From positions 744,001-808,000 of the forward strand of contig JAFKAC010000021.1 of assembly GCA_025766275.1 (NCBI GenBank): 64,000 nucleotides of DNA, read 5' to 3'. Source of the stretch: Lactarius indigo (lineage: Eukaryota > Basidiomycota > Agaricomycetes > Russulales > Russulaceae). The notes under the pieces are model-generated. The model worked only from the letters and a program-made list of their open reading frames with translations. It searched no databases and was not told the DNA's origin. A program made the translations under genes and the position numbers. Shown piece by piece: positions 52,591-64,000 of the stretch. Within the stretch, counting starts at the first letter, position 1. The number at the start of each line of letters is the position of its first letter.

Positions 52591-54817
52591 ATAATTCTAG
52601 CGACAAATACCAATGAATAGCAGACAGTAGTACCTCCTCTTTGTTTCTCCTTCGTCTGGACCTGTTGATCAAATGTCAGTCAAATCCCGAGACCACTCCA
52701 CTATCCCTTAGTCTATGCGGCATATGCCCAGAACCGATTGATGCCTATGCAATCACCTGAGCAGGAGAACTGTGTAGTAAATGAAGGCAAATAACAGCTA
52801 GTGTGATATCTGTGTGGCTGTCAGCACTCCCATGAGCATGGAAGATGCCCTAGATTATCTGTAAGCAATTAGTACCCACAGCGCACATCGCAAAGGAAGT
52901 CTTCGACCTGCCTGTGCCGCAGCCACCCCCAGATGGCGTGCCCTGGCTACTGCTCAAGCAGAGATGTTGGTAATCCTATTTCAAGTTGGAGACTGAGGCA
53001 CATACGAAAAAGGGTTGTGGGATCAGGATGAGTGCAGATTCCAAAAGTAATGAAGTTATGATTATGTGCTACAATTGAACAGAGCAAATGTCGAGGTGAG
53101 TACATCTATCTCTGCAAAGGCAATATCCTCGTCATCCCACTGGCATGCTGCTAGCTCTAAAAAATGACATCCCAGGGCACTCTCAACTTTTGCATCCACA
53201 GAGGCGCCGCTGCTCAATACCCTTGAGCACTCCCATAGGCTTACCAAATATGAGAACTTCTCCATCGCACTTATGTTTGTAAATTGGACACAGTACTGGA
53301 GGCCAAAAGGAGAAATATCCCAAACCAAAGCATCCTGAAGAAATATGAGCGTCCACAACATAGAGACCACAGAAGTAGGCCCAACTCACCTCTTTGCACT
53401 TTTGCATTGTTCAGTTCTCCATCAAACAAACTGTCAGGAGTGCTTCATTGTCTGGACCACCACTGATAAACATATTGTCTAATGCGAAAAAATATCAAAA
53501 ATCATTAGAAAGTCACTGAGCATTTAGCCAACTCACATGTATGTTTGCTAGTTTGGAATACCAGAAGCTTAGCATTGGACATGTCTATATCAAGGTCAAG
53601 AAGAGGCCCTTGGGGTGGGGCAAAAAAGGTGTTGACATCAATGTGGATGAAAACACCAACAATTGCAGGATATAGCCTGGAAAGTCCCATCAGCATCTCT
53701 TTGGACTCCCTGCAGAACAGCATACTCTATCTGGGGCATGGTTCAAATGTATGATGTTGTATTGTTCGTGCACCTATTTTATGGCCACCCATCATTGTCT
53801 TTATAAATGCCACCATGCTTAACAAAGAGCATGAGAGCAGAAAAACGAGAAGGGAAATAACACTCTGAAGGAGTTGGGCTAACAAATCTCTCGGAGAAGC
53901 AATGAAAGGGAGGTTCAGGCATGAGTCGCATGACGCTCCGACCAGGCCGATGGAAGTGGTGCCTGGAGACAAGAAAGTGAGGTCGAGACAACAATGAGGT
54001 CATGAGTGCCAGCGTGTCGTTGGTCATCAGTGTGTAGGTCGTGAGTTGGTACGAGGAGGAGAGGAAGAGGGTGGGAGAGACGTGAGACATGAATGTGCAT
54101 GAAGGTGAAGGTGACTGAGATGAGACGGAGAAGCAAGTGAGATAAGAGAACAAAGGTAAGCGAGACAGGAGAGAGCTCACCGGAAGGGAGGGCCATAAAA
54201 TAAGGCTTAGTATCAGCCGATGGTCCTGCATCGGGGATGACGACAGCCTTGCACTATTTATCACAAAAGAATCAGAATCAAAATAACAAAAATCATCATG
54301 ATAAGGGATGGAGAGACATTGCAATCGAACAGTGGAGCGGGTGTTAAGGGACCAGGAAACAAAAGTTGTGTCTGGGCTTGGCAAGTACAATGGGCACAGA
54401 GTGACAACAGTGACAGCAGAAGATCACAGCATGGTCTGTGAACTGGTGGCCATCGAGCCCCACTAGGGGATGAGGCGTGTAACAGGTGAGAGTCACAGAC
54501 AAGGCGATGGCAGTGACCTGGCCGAAACTGCAGTGAAATGACTAGCGTGATGCGATTAGTAGTACCATACACTGGTGTGACGCATGTTATCTTTGTGGGC
54601 CCATCCCAGCCCAAAAGCCTGCCATTGGGCTTGAACAATCTAAGTATTGATCTAAGTACTCATCTACACCCAATTTTGGAGTCCCATGCTGCCAAAAATA
54701 TGTCTCTGCAGAAGTCATGGCTGCGCAAATGCAGAACGTGAAAGCACAGTTACTGGCCAAATTCTCAAGGGCAGATATCTCAGTGATATGGAGTACCATT
54801 CACACCGGTGACAGGAA
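52591..54817. other. No supported gene
   Basis: Minus-strand frames at 53062-53407, 53505-53723 and 53779-54390 are short and not joined by convincing splice sites. No repeats stand out. Confidence 0.35.
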
Positions 54818-55606
54818 ATGGCTTCAAAGCAATCTGGCTCTGGAACTTCGCCCTCTTCCCCATCATTCTCCCTAACGTCCACCATGCACGAATCAGCCCT
54901 TAGTCGCACAGCTAGTACTCCAGTACCACCTCTGCCGGAGGCTGACCTTCATCAGTCACCTTCCACTAATGTACTTGGGTATCCATCTGAGTCTCTACAG
55001 ACATGACCATGACCACAGCAGCCTTTGGAGCCCTTAGAAGGACACTGGGGTCCAAGCAAGTCCATTGATGGGCACCCCCTCCCCACCTGTTCTGTTACTA
55101 ACTTACGAGGTATGCAAAGCCCCATTGAAGGCAATTGCTCGGCAGGCCCCACAAACCAAAGGGATGAGCAGGCAGTCGCGCAGGAAAATCCCATCATGAA
55201 ATTAATAATAGACTGCCACTTTGACTTTTACTTGTGGCAGCACACCAACATCTCATGTGATGGGCTAGTCTTCAAGACAGAGCCCTCATCTCATCCACCA
55301 CTGCTCAGGGTGGACATACTTTCCAACATGCAATTCATCGAGTACAAGGAGATGATGCTCAGCCTACTGGATAGAATAGCTAAGATAAACACCTGGGCCA
55401 ATGAAGACTGCGATACTGCAAAGCAGAACATATATTCTAGCATCGAGGATGAAATACATCGTCTACAGGGGTTGAAGCTGCATGCATGGAAGGTTCAAGT
55501 GAAATCCACAGAAATCACTTTGCCAGAGCCAACATCCGGTCCTTTCAGAGAGATTGACACAGGTACGCAATCAGTTTCCATTCTGACAAACACACCAGTC
55601 ACCTAA
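54818..55606 (+). pseudogene. Unrecognised protein gene interrupted by two TGA codons
   Basis: One frame from ATG 54818 (MASKQSGSGTSPSSPSFSLT) to 55606, with two adjacent TGA codons near 55003-55011 (context ACATGACCATGACC, where CGA-CC fits). The C-terminal half is helical and charged (EYKEMMLSLLDRIAKI, NEDCDTAKQNIYSSIEDEIH). An intron across the TGAs is possible but gave no in-frame join. No family recognised. Confidence 0.35.
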
Positions 55607-56432
55607 CGACACACGGGTGGTATAAAGGGCCGTATTTCATGTTAATAGACGATGAAATGAATGTAGTGGTATGACTTATCGCTTACAACTAGACCAAGGG
55701 GAGTGTTAGTGAACTGAACTGGTAACACACTCAAGCCTAGCGCGGAGACAAGTCACACGCCGAACATACAGTCACTGCGGAGAATATGCACACGTGAGAT
55801 CTTTATACAAGATCAAAGGCAAGGTGATCGCGCAGTGGCATGCTGAGTGGAGAACCAAGAGGACAAGTTAACATTGGAGAAGGGTAAGGGAGTACAGTGG
55901 AATACGCACCTGAGTGGAGAACCAAGAGGACAAGTTGGTTCCACTCAGGACGTTACATGAGGGTTTATATACTATGCTGCGGCTGAGTTCGAATTACTAC
56001 GGAACCTTGTTACTAAAGGTATGTGTAATAGTAATGAGTCAGACGCTGACACGTCATGTCTAATGATAGCATTATCTATTGTGCTGACTGATGCACAGTC
56101 ATTAACGCTGACAGAACAAATGACGTGTCCTTATCTATGAGTCATAACCCTATGACAACGTAGTCTAGAACTATCTAGAACCTTCCCTGCTTATTGTCCA
56201 ATGAGAAACTACTGTACTAATGAGGAAAGTGACCTAAAGGGGTAACATCTAATAAGGAAGTTACTCTCCCAGGGTCACGTGCTTGTGGGTGCACATGTTG
56301 GCGTCACGTGACTAACCATCTTATCATATCTAATGATAAGGACTTGGATGTTTGACACAATGTTAGAGACTCGTATTTCCACCAAATAAATCCGTAAAAA
56401 TATGGGAAAATAAGGCAAAAAATAGAGCATCT
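55607..56432. other. LTR-like or promoter-like stretch
   Basis: Contains a 27 bp direct repeat (CTGAGTGGAGAACCAAGAGG-type) at about 55847 and 55910, a TATA-like TTTATATACTATG near 55975, and TGTTAG at 55705 as a possible LTR start. No matching end with a target duplication was found, so it is not called as an LTR. Confidence 0.35.
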
Positions 56433-57272
56433 GTGACAATGAATTCCATCATCCTTGCTATACATGTAATGGTCGCTATAATGCTCGTCATCTCTGGCAT
56501 TTCAGAAAACGCATGTGGCTTCCTCTTGAAAGGATTGTCTCTGGTCGCCGAGCTGTGCCTGTCTCAAGCAGGCCCATTGATGCCACAATCAGATCATCTA
56601 CTGTGTTCCATTGGGGTTGATACCCGCTGTGTTATCAAGGCACTACAATTAACTCCCAATGCTCATTCATACGTGTGTTGTCCAAAGTGTTTTGCCTGCT
56701 ATCCCCAGACATCCGATACCTCGTATCCTGCTACATGCACCTCCAAAAAGACCCCATCCAGTGATGAATGTGGCTGTCGACGTTGCAAGTCTTGGATAAT
56801 CAGAGGCGTTGAACACACCGCCCCTGTGTGGTGCTTTGTCTATCACGATTTCAAAGAATGGCTTGGCGAAATGCTCTGTTGTCCTGGAGTAGAAGATCTC
56901 CTCGACTGCAATGTATCTCCACAAAAGGATGGAATCATGTGTGACATCTGGGATGGCCCAGAGCTACATGCATTGCTAGGCGCCGATGGCAAGACATTTA
57001 TTTGCTGCAATGGCTCTGAGGGAAGGTACATCTTCAGCTTTTGTATGGACGGATTCAACCCATTCCAGCTCAAGCAAGCAGGAAAGAAAGCCTCCGTTGT
57101 TGCGATGTATATGATATGTTTGAACCTTCCCCCTGAAGAACGATACAAGATCAAAAACATGTTTCTTGTCGGTATTATCCCTGGCCCCCATGAACCAAAG
57201 AAGGAAGAAATCAACCACTTGCTATCACCCCTTGTTGACGACTTACTCAATTCATATTACTATGGTATTTGG
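56433..57272 (+). pseudogene. Tnp2-family transposase C, 3' half lost at a hAT insertion
   Basis: An open 280-codon frame from ATG 56433 (NSIILAIHVMVAIMLVISGI). It carries the Tnp2 N-terminal pattern VCCPKCFACYP, then CRRCKSWIIRG, DIWDGPELHALLG, YIFSFCMDGFNPFQLKQAGK and ICLNLPPEERYKIKNMFLVG followed by IPGPHEPKKEEINHL. The conserved frame stops at 57272, where TAGTGTTGCCATGGCTC, a hAT-type terminus, begins; the stop codon belongs to the insert. The remaining half is not seen to the right. Differs from transposases A and B, so it is a separate Tnp2 lineage. Confidence 0.82.
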
Positions 57273-57284
57273 TAGTGTTGCCAT

Positions 57285-57500
57285 GGCTCAGCTCAAATTG
57301 GCTGAGCCAGCCAAGCTGAGCTGTTTTGAGCCGAGCCAAGCTGACACATCGGCTCAGGACCAAAATTGGCTCAGCTCAGCTCGTGAGCTGGCTGAGCTGG
57401 GCTGAGCCAGGCTCGATTAGGAATGACCAGATTAGGCAGGGCTCGCCTGGCTCGTGAGTATGTGTGAGCGGGCGAGAATGGATTCTGCCTGGCTGAGCCA
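57285..57500. repeat. Palindromic GGCTCAGC/GCTGAGCC array at hAT end
   Basis: About fifteen copies of GCTCAGC or its complement GCTGAGC within 215 bp, many forming small palindromes (GAGCTGGCTGAGCTGGGCTG). Such subterminal motifs are typical binding sites for hAT transposases; that role is inferred. Confidence 0.6.
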
Positions 57501-57724
57501 GGAACGAGCTAGCCAAAAACAGAATATATTTGCTCAACGTGCGTGTCCAGTGTCTGCTGGGGCTCTCAGAAGAAAAGTGGGTAAGTCCTCTTTTTTGGCG
57601 TCTCCTCAGATGACCTTGCGCAAACTCTGACAAAAATAAAATAAAACATGTGTATTGCTGTAGACTACATAGTATAGAGAATACTTTTTTTTTTTCTATC
57701 TACTGCCCGGGTGCAGCTGAGTCA

Positions 57725-58075
57725 AAGGCATCGCCATCGTCGCTGCAGTGGCAGTGGTGGTCGCAGTGGTGGTCACAGTCGCCACGGTGGTGGTCGTAGT
57801 GGTTGCCACGGTGGTGGTGGTGGTGGTGGTGGTGGTCGCGGTCGTCATCGCAGTTGTCGCAATGGTCGTCACGGTTGCCGCAGTGGTGGTTGTGGTGGTT
57901 GTGGTGGTTGTGGTTGTGGTTGCGGTTGCAGTTGTGGTTGTGGTCGTAGTTGTGGTTGTGGTTGTAGTTGTGGTTGTGGTCGTAGTTGTGGTCATGGTCG
58001 TAGTTGTGGTTGTGGTTGTGGTTGTGGTTGTGGTTGTGGTTGTGGTCATGGTTGTGGTTGTGGTCGTTGCACCCC
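57725..58075 (+). repeat. GTGGTT/GGTCGT microsatellite
   Basis: About 350 bp of GTGGTT, GTCGTAGTT and GTCATGGTC words. The long runs of Val, Gly/Cys or Thr seen in its frames are repeat artefacts, not genes. Confidence 0.9.
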
Positions 58076-58472
58076 AGGGCTGGTGCCATCGCCGTGGCTG
58101 CCTTGGGGGCTTGGGGGTTTGGGGTGTGGCTATTGCAGGGCAGGTCCTGCCGCTGCCTTGTTACCTGCAAGGGCACGTGTGGGTGAGTCAGTGAGCCAGG
58201 CAAAAAAAAAAGAAGCACTTACTTTGTGGCCAAGAGAGAGGGTGGGTTGTAAACCTGTGCCAGTGGTGCTCGCAAGCACGAACGCGAGTTGCGCAATGCA
58301 AGGGCAAGGAATTTTCGCAGCCACCGCATGTACGACACGCATTCCCATGCTCTCATCTCGGCTCCTGCTGTCTGCTACAGTCTCATCTCTCCTCATCTCT
58401 GCCTGATCTCAGCTGATCTACTTCAGCTTGCTTCTTTTATTTTTTTTTGTACTACTCTTGGCTACGTCTACT

Positions 58473-60090
58473 ATGGCTGGATCTAGGAAGAGGGCCCCTT
58501 CAACACCCAAGAGGACTCCAAAAAGGCCAAAGACCAAGAAGAGCCAGGTCAAACAGCGGGAGCTTCCTGGTGGTGCTTTGGAGATGTCTTTTCAGCTTGA
58601 TGGTATGTGCTCATTGTTTTGATGGTATCCATACACTCATATTGTGTTAGTCTCATCCACAGCTGCTCAGACATCAGTTGCCAGTGCCAGACATGTGCAC
58701 TTTAATCTAGGCTCTTCTGCAGCTTCAGGTGGCCCTCCTGGACCCTCACAGCAGGGAGAGGACCCCTTTGCAGGTTCTTCACCTGCTCAGGCTGCCAATC
58801 AAGTGAGTATCTATTTTATTAATTTTATAATCATTTTTTAACAAATTTAATACAGGGAGGCCTTAGCTCACCCCAACCTGAGAACTTTGACCTTGGAAAT
58901 GGGTCAGATGGCTCTCAGGAGGGTGGTGCTAATTTCAATAGCCCTCAGGAAGGCAACTCTGACCCTCCAACTCCAACTCACTGCCCAAGGAGGGCTCAAA
59001 AAGCTGGTTCAAGGCTGGGCTCAGGTGATGATACCTTGAGGTTTTTGCAGGCTCTTGATGGGAAGAAACAGTGCAAGTTTTGCTTGTGAGTTTTTTATTC
59101 TTATTTTTATTTTTATTTCTAAAAATTATTTTTGTAGGATACTTCATCAAGAGGATGCGTCCATCAAAGTACACTCATATCGCTCCACTACTGCAACAGG
59201 TCCTCTGCGGTCCCATCTGCTCAATCACCATGCAGATGAGTGGGTTACAGAGTGCCAAAGACTCAAAATTGAGCTGAGAGGTAAAGAGGGAGAAGAAGCT
59301 GTTGCAAGAGTTACTGGAGTTCCTGTAGAGCATCAAGCTAGGCGCCGCACTCCCTTCACTCAAGACAACTTTTTAGATGGCCTTGTGCAATTTATTGTTG
59401 CCACAGATCAGGTTTTTATTTAATTTTAATTTTTTTTCCCTATTTAATGTTTTTTTTTTTTTTTTTAGCCTATGATGATTGTGGAGAGACCAGAGTTCCG
59501 CCACCTGTGTCTCTTACTCCACCCTGAGCTGAGTGATGCAGACATCCCTCACAGGACCACTATGCAGAAGCACATTGTGGAGAACTGTACAGAGGCACTC
59601 CACAATTTGTCTCAGCATATTCAGGTAATATTTTATTATTATATCTTAGTGCTTGAGGGCTAACTTCTATTTAGACAAGCTGCCTTGGGAGGGTCTCTTT
59701 TACCACAGACATGTGGACAGACCCTGACCTCAAGCCATACATGGCTGTTACTGTTCACTGGCTGGAGCAGATCCAGACTCAAGATGGCCAGCAAAAGCTA
59801 ACCCTTAGAGCTGACCTTATTGGATTTGTCTATTTTCCTGGGTCCCACACTGGAGAGAGGTTAGCTGAGGTCTTTCATTTTATCATTACTAGGATGGGGC
59901 TTGAAAGAAAGGTAATGTCTACTTCATTTTATATATAAATTTCGACTAATTAATTTTTTTTAAAAATAAAGATTGGTTGGATAACAACAGATAATGCATC
60001 CAACAACAGCTCTATGATGGAGGCACTAGAAACTCAGTTAAAGAAGCAATATCCTGATACTGGGTTTTCTGCAGAGCAGCGCCACATCAG
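58473..60090 (+). CDS. hAT-family transposase, N-terminal part (seven exons), truncated
   Basis: ATG 58473 (MAGSRKRAPSTPKRTPKRPK, a basic, nuclear-localisation-like start). Exons 58473-58602, 58663-58802, 58856-59085, 59138-59411, 59469-59624, 59675-59911 and 59972-60090 join in frame with clean GT-AG introns. A BED-type zinc finger spans exons 3-4 (KKQCKFC ... GPLRSHLLNHH). The DDE/RNase H fold has its first Asp in FTTDMWTDPDLK and a second in IGWITTDNASNN. No stops or shifts are seen, so the gene was recently intact. It ends at a donor GTAAGTG (60091); the next exon is displaced by the MULE. The C-terminal hAT dimerisation part is missing from the window. Confidence 0.88.
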
Positions 60091-60402
60091 GTAAGTGTCA
60101 AACTATTTAATATTTTTTTGCTAACACTTTTTAGAAGTCTTTGACTTTTCGCACGGATCTCACGGTCCGGGCTGGTCTTGCCGGTTCTCACGCCACTCAA
60201 ATTCAAAGTCCGATTTCTTCGAACTTTTGGGCGACCATATTTTATTTCCACCGAGTAAATACCAGAGTGAAATAACAGTAAAATAAATAAACGCGTAAAC
60301 AATGCGTAAATAATGCGTCAATAACGCGGTCTGTGTATCGGTTTGGGTGTGTATGAGGGAAGGGAAGGAAGGACAAACAATCCCTCTTCCCAATCTCCCA
60401 TA
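60091..60402. other. Junction of hAT intron and MULE 5' flank
   Basis: 60091-60136 looks like the rest of a hAT intron, ending TTTTTAG. From about 60137 the composition changes (CGCACGGATCTCACGGTCCG). No long terminal inverted repeat matching the right flank was found. Confidence 0.5.
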
Positions 60403-63158
60403 ATGCCCACCTTCGATATTCCCACCGGCCCCTCGATTACTGAAAGGGGCGACACCTACCTTGTTTCCGACGCGAAGCTGCGCTGCGGGAAACGTGCTGT
60501 CATGAAGCCGCCGTACGGGAGCATTACCTACGATCGCGAGAAAGGGGAAATGTCACTGGAATGGGCTAACGATGACCAATTCCAGGTCTGGCTCGCTGCC
60601 GAGGAATACAAGAATACTATTAAGTTTATTCTTAGCTGTACTGAAGAGTCTAACTCACTAAATTGGCGGGCGCGGCACGAGTACCAGTGTTCACGCGAGT
60701 TCTCGGGCAGGAAGACAGAGTACGAAAATACAAATCAATGGGATCGGAAGATCCCTTCGATGAAGACGGGCTGCCGATGCAAATTGATTGTCAAGCTGTA
60801 TCCAGACACCGATACTATTCTCGGGAAGTACGAGGCCCAGCACAATCATGCGCTTGGTGACGACAATTTGCAATTCCTCAGATTGTCAGACAACATTAGA
60901 AAGCTAGTAATGGAAATGGTTTACACGGGCATGGGCTCACAGGCAATAGTAAGTGCGATGTAATTGCTTCATTTCCCAAGTCAACGGCTATTGTTTAGCT
61001 GAAACGGGTGCGCAAATCCTGTAAGCGGACGGACCACGATTACCACATGACAATGCGCGACGTCAGCCACCTACGTCGGGTAGTGGAGAATGATGAAATA
61101 CGCCTCAACAACAATGACGTGATCTCCGTTAGACTGTGGGTCACTCGGCTCCAGCAGGGCGGTGCTGAGGCCGTCCTGAAGGACAAGAGGGATCCCCCTC
61201 CACCTGAATCTGGATTATCTCCAGATTGTTTTGTCCTATGCATACAGACTCAATTCCAGAGAGACCGCTTCCGTGCGCTTGGCTCCGATTTTTTATCAGT
61301 TGATGCCACCCACAACACCACTCAGTATGCAGGGGTGCAGCTTTTTACCCTGATTGTGAGGGATCTGTGGGGCCATGGTGCGCTTTGTGGCGCTTCCCGC
61401 TTATGGTCGCTTACACCACTTCTGCTTGACAGGTGTTCCTGTCGCGTGGATGCTGTCATCAAATGGCACGGAAGCGACAATTGAATATTTTTTCAATTTC
61501 GTAAAAACACGGAACCCGGAGATCACGCCGCGAATAACAATGACTGATCGTGACAAGGCGCAAATGGGGGCAATCAAAACTGTATACCCGGAGACCACAG
61601 TGCTATTGTGCTGGTGGCACGTGCTCCGCGCAATGCGGATGCGCTTCTGCACGGATGAGTTCCCGGATCTTTGGCAACGTGTACGGGAATGGGTCAAAAC
61701 CCCCGATCAATCAACGTTTGATTCGACCTGGGAGTGGATCCAGACCAGCGACAAGGTTCCCGAAAGCTTTGTGGAGTACCTCAAGACCAATTGGATGAAT
61801 GTTGTGCCCCTTTGGGCAGGGATCTCAAGGCAGAATCGGACGATCTTTCAAGAGGGTGATACCAATATGCCTATTGAGTCGTAAGTAATCCTATCACATA
61901 GAAGATCAGGCTGGATCACTCAAATCAATGTCCATCTAGCTATCATCATGTATTAAAATCGAAGTGGCTGGAGGGGAAGCGCAATCGCCGTGTGGACCAT
62001 CTGGTCCACACCCTTGTAATTCTTATGCTTCTGTCGTACGAGAACCGGCATGATCGCCAGCAGCTTGGATTTGAGGGGGAAGATCTGGCCGCCAAGCGTC
62101 GCAAGGAAATTCTCTCACGAACACCGGAAATGAATGCCGAGAGTATCCGCGACCTAGGCGGCGATCGTTTTTACGTGCAATCCGTAACAAACCCGTCGCG
62201 TAGGTATTTGGTTGAGCTTGGCACGCAGTCCTGTGACTGCCCCGACTGGCCCAGGGTCCGGCTGTGCAAGCACGTCTCCGCCGTTGCCCATTTCTTTGGG
62301 AACGGTGATCAGCGAATAGAAGCGGTAGTAGACAGGTCCCCGAAGAAGGTGCAACCAATTCGAGAGGGCTCGGTGCAGAGCGATACGAGTGCTGCATCGA
62401 TTGTGGAGAATGTCATTGCTGTCTCCAAAGCATTCCTCACGGACGGCGCACCGTCGTCTCCTGAGACGGTTCGAAACCTTCAGATGGTTGAGTCCCGCCT
62501 GACCGCCGTTGTCCAGAACTCACGCAGTTCAGAGAGCCCACTCCCAGAAAAGGATGCCATCCCACCCAATCAAGGCACATGGGCCAAGACCGCCGAGCGA
62601 ATGGGAGCAAAGCGACAAAGGAGGAGACCTCGCTCTCCCCTCGCGTCCTCCCCGGAACTTCAAGTTGAACCCCCAGCAACTGAACGCATTGGGAACCTCA
62701 ATCGCAAGAAAGTCAAGCTAACGGATCCGTACAGTGGCGGAATCAGTTCCGGCCGTGACGCTGCGCCAGATGCGCGAACCGCAGCCCAGAACGCTGAAGC
62801 ACGCGCCCACGCCGCAGCGGACCCCCCTCTCACACAACTCCCGAAGCGTGCCCGCAAGCGTGCAGGTGTTCCAGCCCTATCTGCGCCCCCCTCTTCCTCG
62901 GCCCCCCCATCATCTTCTTTCGCCCCCGTCGCGTGGTATACCTCCCTGGGAACTCAAGCCGCGGCACACAACGCAGGTGCACCTTCCGCCCCCTCAGAAA
63001 ACCATCTCTCGCACCCATCCACTCCCCTACCCCTTTCTGCCCCCACCGCGTGGCACCCCATTGCTTACCCTCCCGGAATGTACCCACATGCCTCATATCA
63101 TTCAGTATATCCTTCGTATTGGCCTTACGGTTATTTCTCCTCCCCCCAGCCTCGTTAA
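60403..63158 (+). CDS. MULE (Mutator-like) transposase with SWIM zinc finger, intact
   Basis: Four exons, 60403-60948, 60999-61377, 61433-61880 and 61940-63158, join in frame to 863 residues with no stop. The N-terminal FAR1/WRKY-GCM-type zinc-binding domain (about residues 60-170) has CTEESNSLNW, YQCSREFSG, GCRCKLIVKLY and QHNHALGDD. The MULE DDE core shows DFLSVDATHNTTQYAG, PVAWMLSSNGTEATIEYF, ITMTDRDKAQMGAIK and VLLCWWHVLRAM. A SWIM finger lies near residue 530 (SCDCPDWPRVRLCKHVS). The tail is long, Pro/Ser-rich and basic. The ATG at 60403 is the first in the open frame with good context. GC content is higher than in the hAT on its left. A complete, undamaged gene suggests a recent arrival; terminal repeats were not identified. 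Confidence 0.92.
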
Positions 63159-64000
63159 CCGCCCCGCAATAGAGTAGAATAGGTTTTTTTTTTTGGTTCT
63201 TTTTCGTTTCCGTTTGCCCTTCCATACGTCTGCAAAGTAGTACATCCCTATATACCAGTAGTGCTACTACACGGCTTTCCGCCGTAATATAATCCCTTCA
63301 CCTTTGGTTTTGCGTGTACGAAGCGCACCTGAGCGATACAATATTCCCGTCCCCTGGCCCGCGTTCTACTATTCGGACCTGGGTTGGATCACTTACGCTC
63401 TCCACCACACCTCGCGCTCACCCTTTCACCGCACTTGCGACTCTTTACGCCCAAGCTGTGTGGTCGCTTCGTTTCCCACCTCGTGGTCGCTTCGTTTCCC
63501 GCCTCGTGGGTCGCTTCGTTTCCCACTTATTGTCGCTTCTGTCTCATCTCTTCAGTTGTCACCCCCACGCCGCCTTCCACCACTCCAACTCAGTTGGATT
63601 GCTGCACCCCACTTCCCTCATGTCATTTTACGTCTACGCTCTACCTCTTCTGTATTAAAGGTACGTTTCCTAGTCACTCCGGTGGCCCTCCCATCTTCTG
63701 ACTCGCCTCCTAGCTCAGCCGCCCTCGCTGCCATCACTCTCGTTGCCCTACTCTCACCCTCACCCTCTGCCTCGCCAGCCTTATACCTTGCCGGCCCACT
63801 CGCCCTTGCTGCCATCACTCTCGCTCTCACCGCCCTATTCTCACTGTCAGCCTGGTTGGCTGCGCTATCACACCTCGCCGGCCTCACTCCCGCCGCCAGC
63901 CCCGCCGCCACTGCCTACACTCTTACTCTCTCCCTCACCGGCCCTCTGCCACCTTGTCCGTTCTCTGTCGCTCATGTCCCACCAACCTCATACCCCTCCT
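63159..64000. other. MULE 3' flank and low-complexity sequence
   Basis: 63465-63530 has a roughly 21 bp repeat, three copies (GGTCGCTTCGTTTCCCACCT-type). 63.7-64.0 kb is pyrimidine-rich with repeated GCTGCCATCACTCTCGCT-type words. No gene supported; the minus-strand frame 63618-63911 is a repeat artefact (RVMAARA recurring). Confidence 0.5.

Larger units (their letters stand above)
57273..60090 (+). mobile_element. hAT element, 5' part
   Basis: Left end TAGTGTTGCCATGGCTCAGC fits hAT termini (pattern YARNGNTG). 57285-57500 is an array of GGCTCAGC / GCTGAGCC words in both orientations. 57725-58075 is a GTGGTT/GGTCGT microsatellite. The transposase gene starts at 58473. After 60090 the sequence changes to MULE-type DNA, and the hAT 3' end is not in the window. 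Confidence 0.75.

Noticed and set aside
53505..53723. Possible Argonaute fragment (FIHIDVNTFF, PQGPLLDLDI)
   Set aside because: Faint likeness to the linker before the PAZ domain, but no other Argonaute motif and no joining exons nearby.
55705..56370. Possible solo LTR starting TGTTAG
   Set aside because: No TG...CA end pair with a matching 5 bp target duplication could be found and there is no second copy.
57696..58406. Long frames of Thr, Val, Gly/Cys or His/Asn
   Set aside because: Translation of the GTGGTT microsatellite in several phases; not a gene and not an antifreeze or keratin-like protein.
1..64000. Alternative genetic code with TGA as sense
   Set aside because: Intact uS19m, hAT, MULE and Tnp2-A genes show no internal TGA; TGA stops are confined to decayed or uncertain genes.
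1..64000. tRNA, rRNA or other structured RNA genes
   Set aside because: None recognised by eye; a covariance-model scan would be needed to exclude small ones.

Overview
The window reads as a piece of a basidiomycete (most likely Agaricomycete, mushroom-type) nuclear genome. The grounds are short 45-60 nt GT-AG introns, fungal housekeeping genes at the left edge, and a transposon mix of Ty3/Gypsy chromoviruses, Tnp2-type (CACTA/Plavaka-like) transposases, a hAT and a MULE. The phylum-level call is inference from gene and transposon style; no rRNA or other marker is present.

Layout. 1-6.2 kb is a compact gene block, all on the minus strand: a Cla4-type PAK kinase cut by the window edge, a mitochondrial uS19 (Rsm19) gene, an unrecognised small ORF, and a Tps3/Tsl1-like regulatory subunit of trehalose synthase. 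From about 7.1 kb to the end almost everything is mobile DNA. 7.1-9.9 kb is an old minus-strand Gypsy gag broken by a solo LTR (LTR-C) that itself holds another solo LTR (LTR-E). 9.9-15.2 kb is a plus-strand Gypsy element with one LTR, decayed gag-pol and a lost 3' end. 15.2-19.3 kb is satellite-like sequence. 19.4-25.5 kb holds a divergent pair: a multi-exon minus-strand gene split by a solo LTR, and a nearly intact Tnp2 transposase. 25.5-31.5 kb is a repeat field (LTR-X copies, a 100-115 bp minisatellite, C-rich arrays, an AGTCA-array element). 31.6-35.3 kb is a second Tnp2 transposase split by a solo LTR-X. 36.07-44.01 kb is a complete 7.93 kb chromovirus with two 583 bp LTRs and a TTCTC target duplication. 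44.5-56 kb carries several unrecognised genes, one resembling the partner gene at 20 kb. 56.4-63.2 kb is a nest: a third Tnp2 gene truncated by a hAT element, which is in turn interrupted or abutted by an intact MULE.

Mechanistic highlights. Both LTR elements with a readable leader have a primer-binding site that is an 11-nt reverse complement of a stretch inside their own LTR, exactly 33 bp downstream of a TATA box; this is the Tf1/sushi self-priming arrangement. The two LTRs of the chromovirus differ almost only by CpG-to-TpG/CpA changes, and nearly all in-frame stops in the decayed elements are TGA where a CGA is plausible, so methylated-CpG decay is the main mutational force here. The chromovirus also carries a third ORF after pol (the position env has in other elements) that encodes a coiled-coil protein with a Cys/His-rich zinc-knuckle array.

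Limits: family calls come from motifs read by eye, exon limits were placed by hand from splice signals and frame, and no database comparison was possible.
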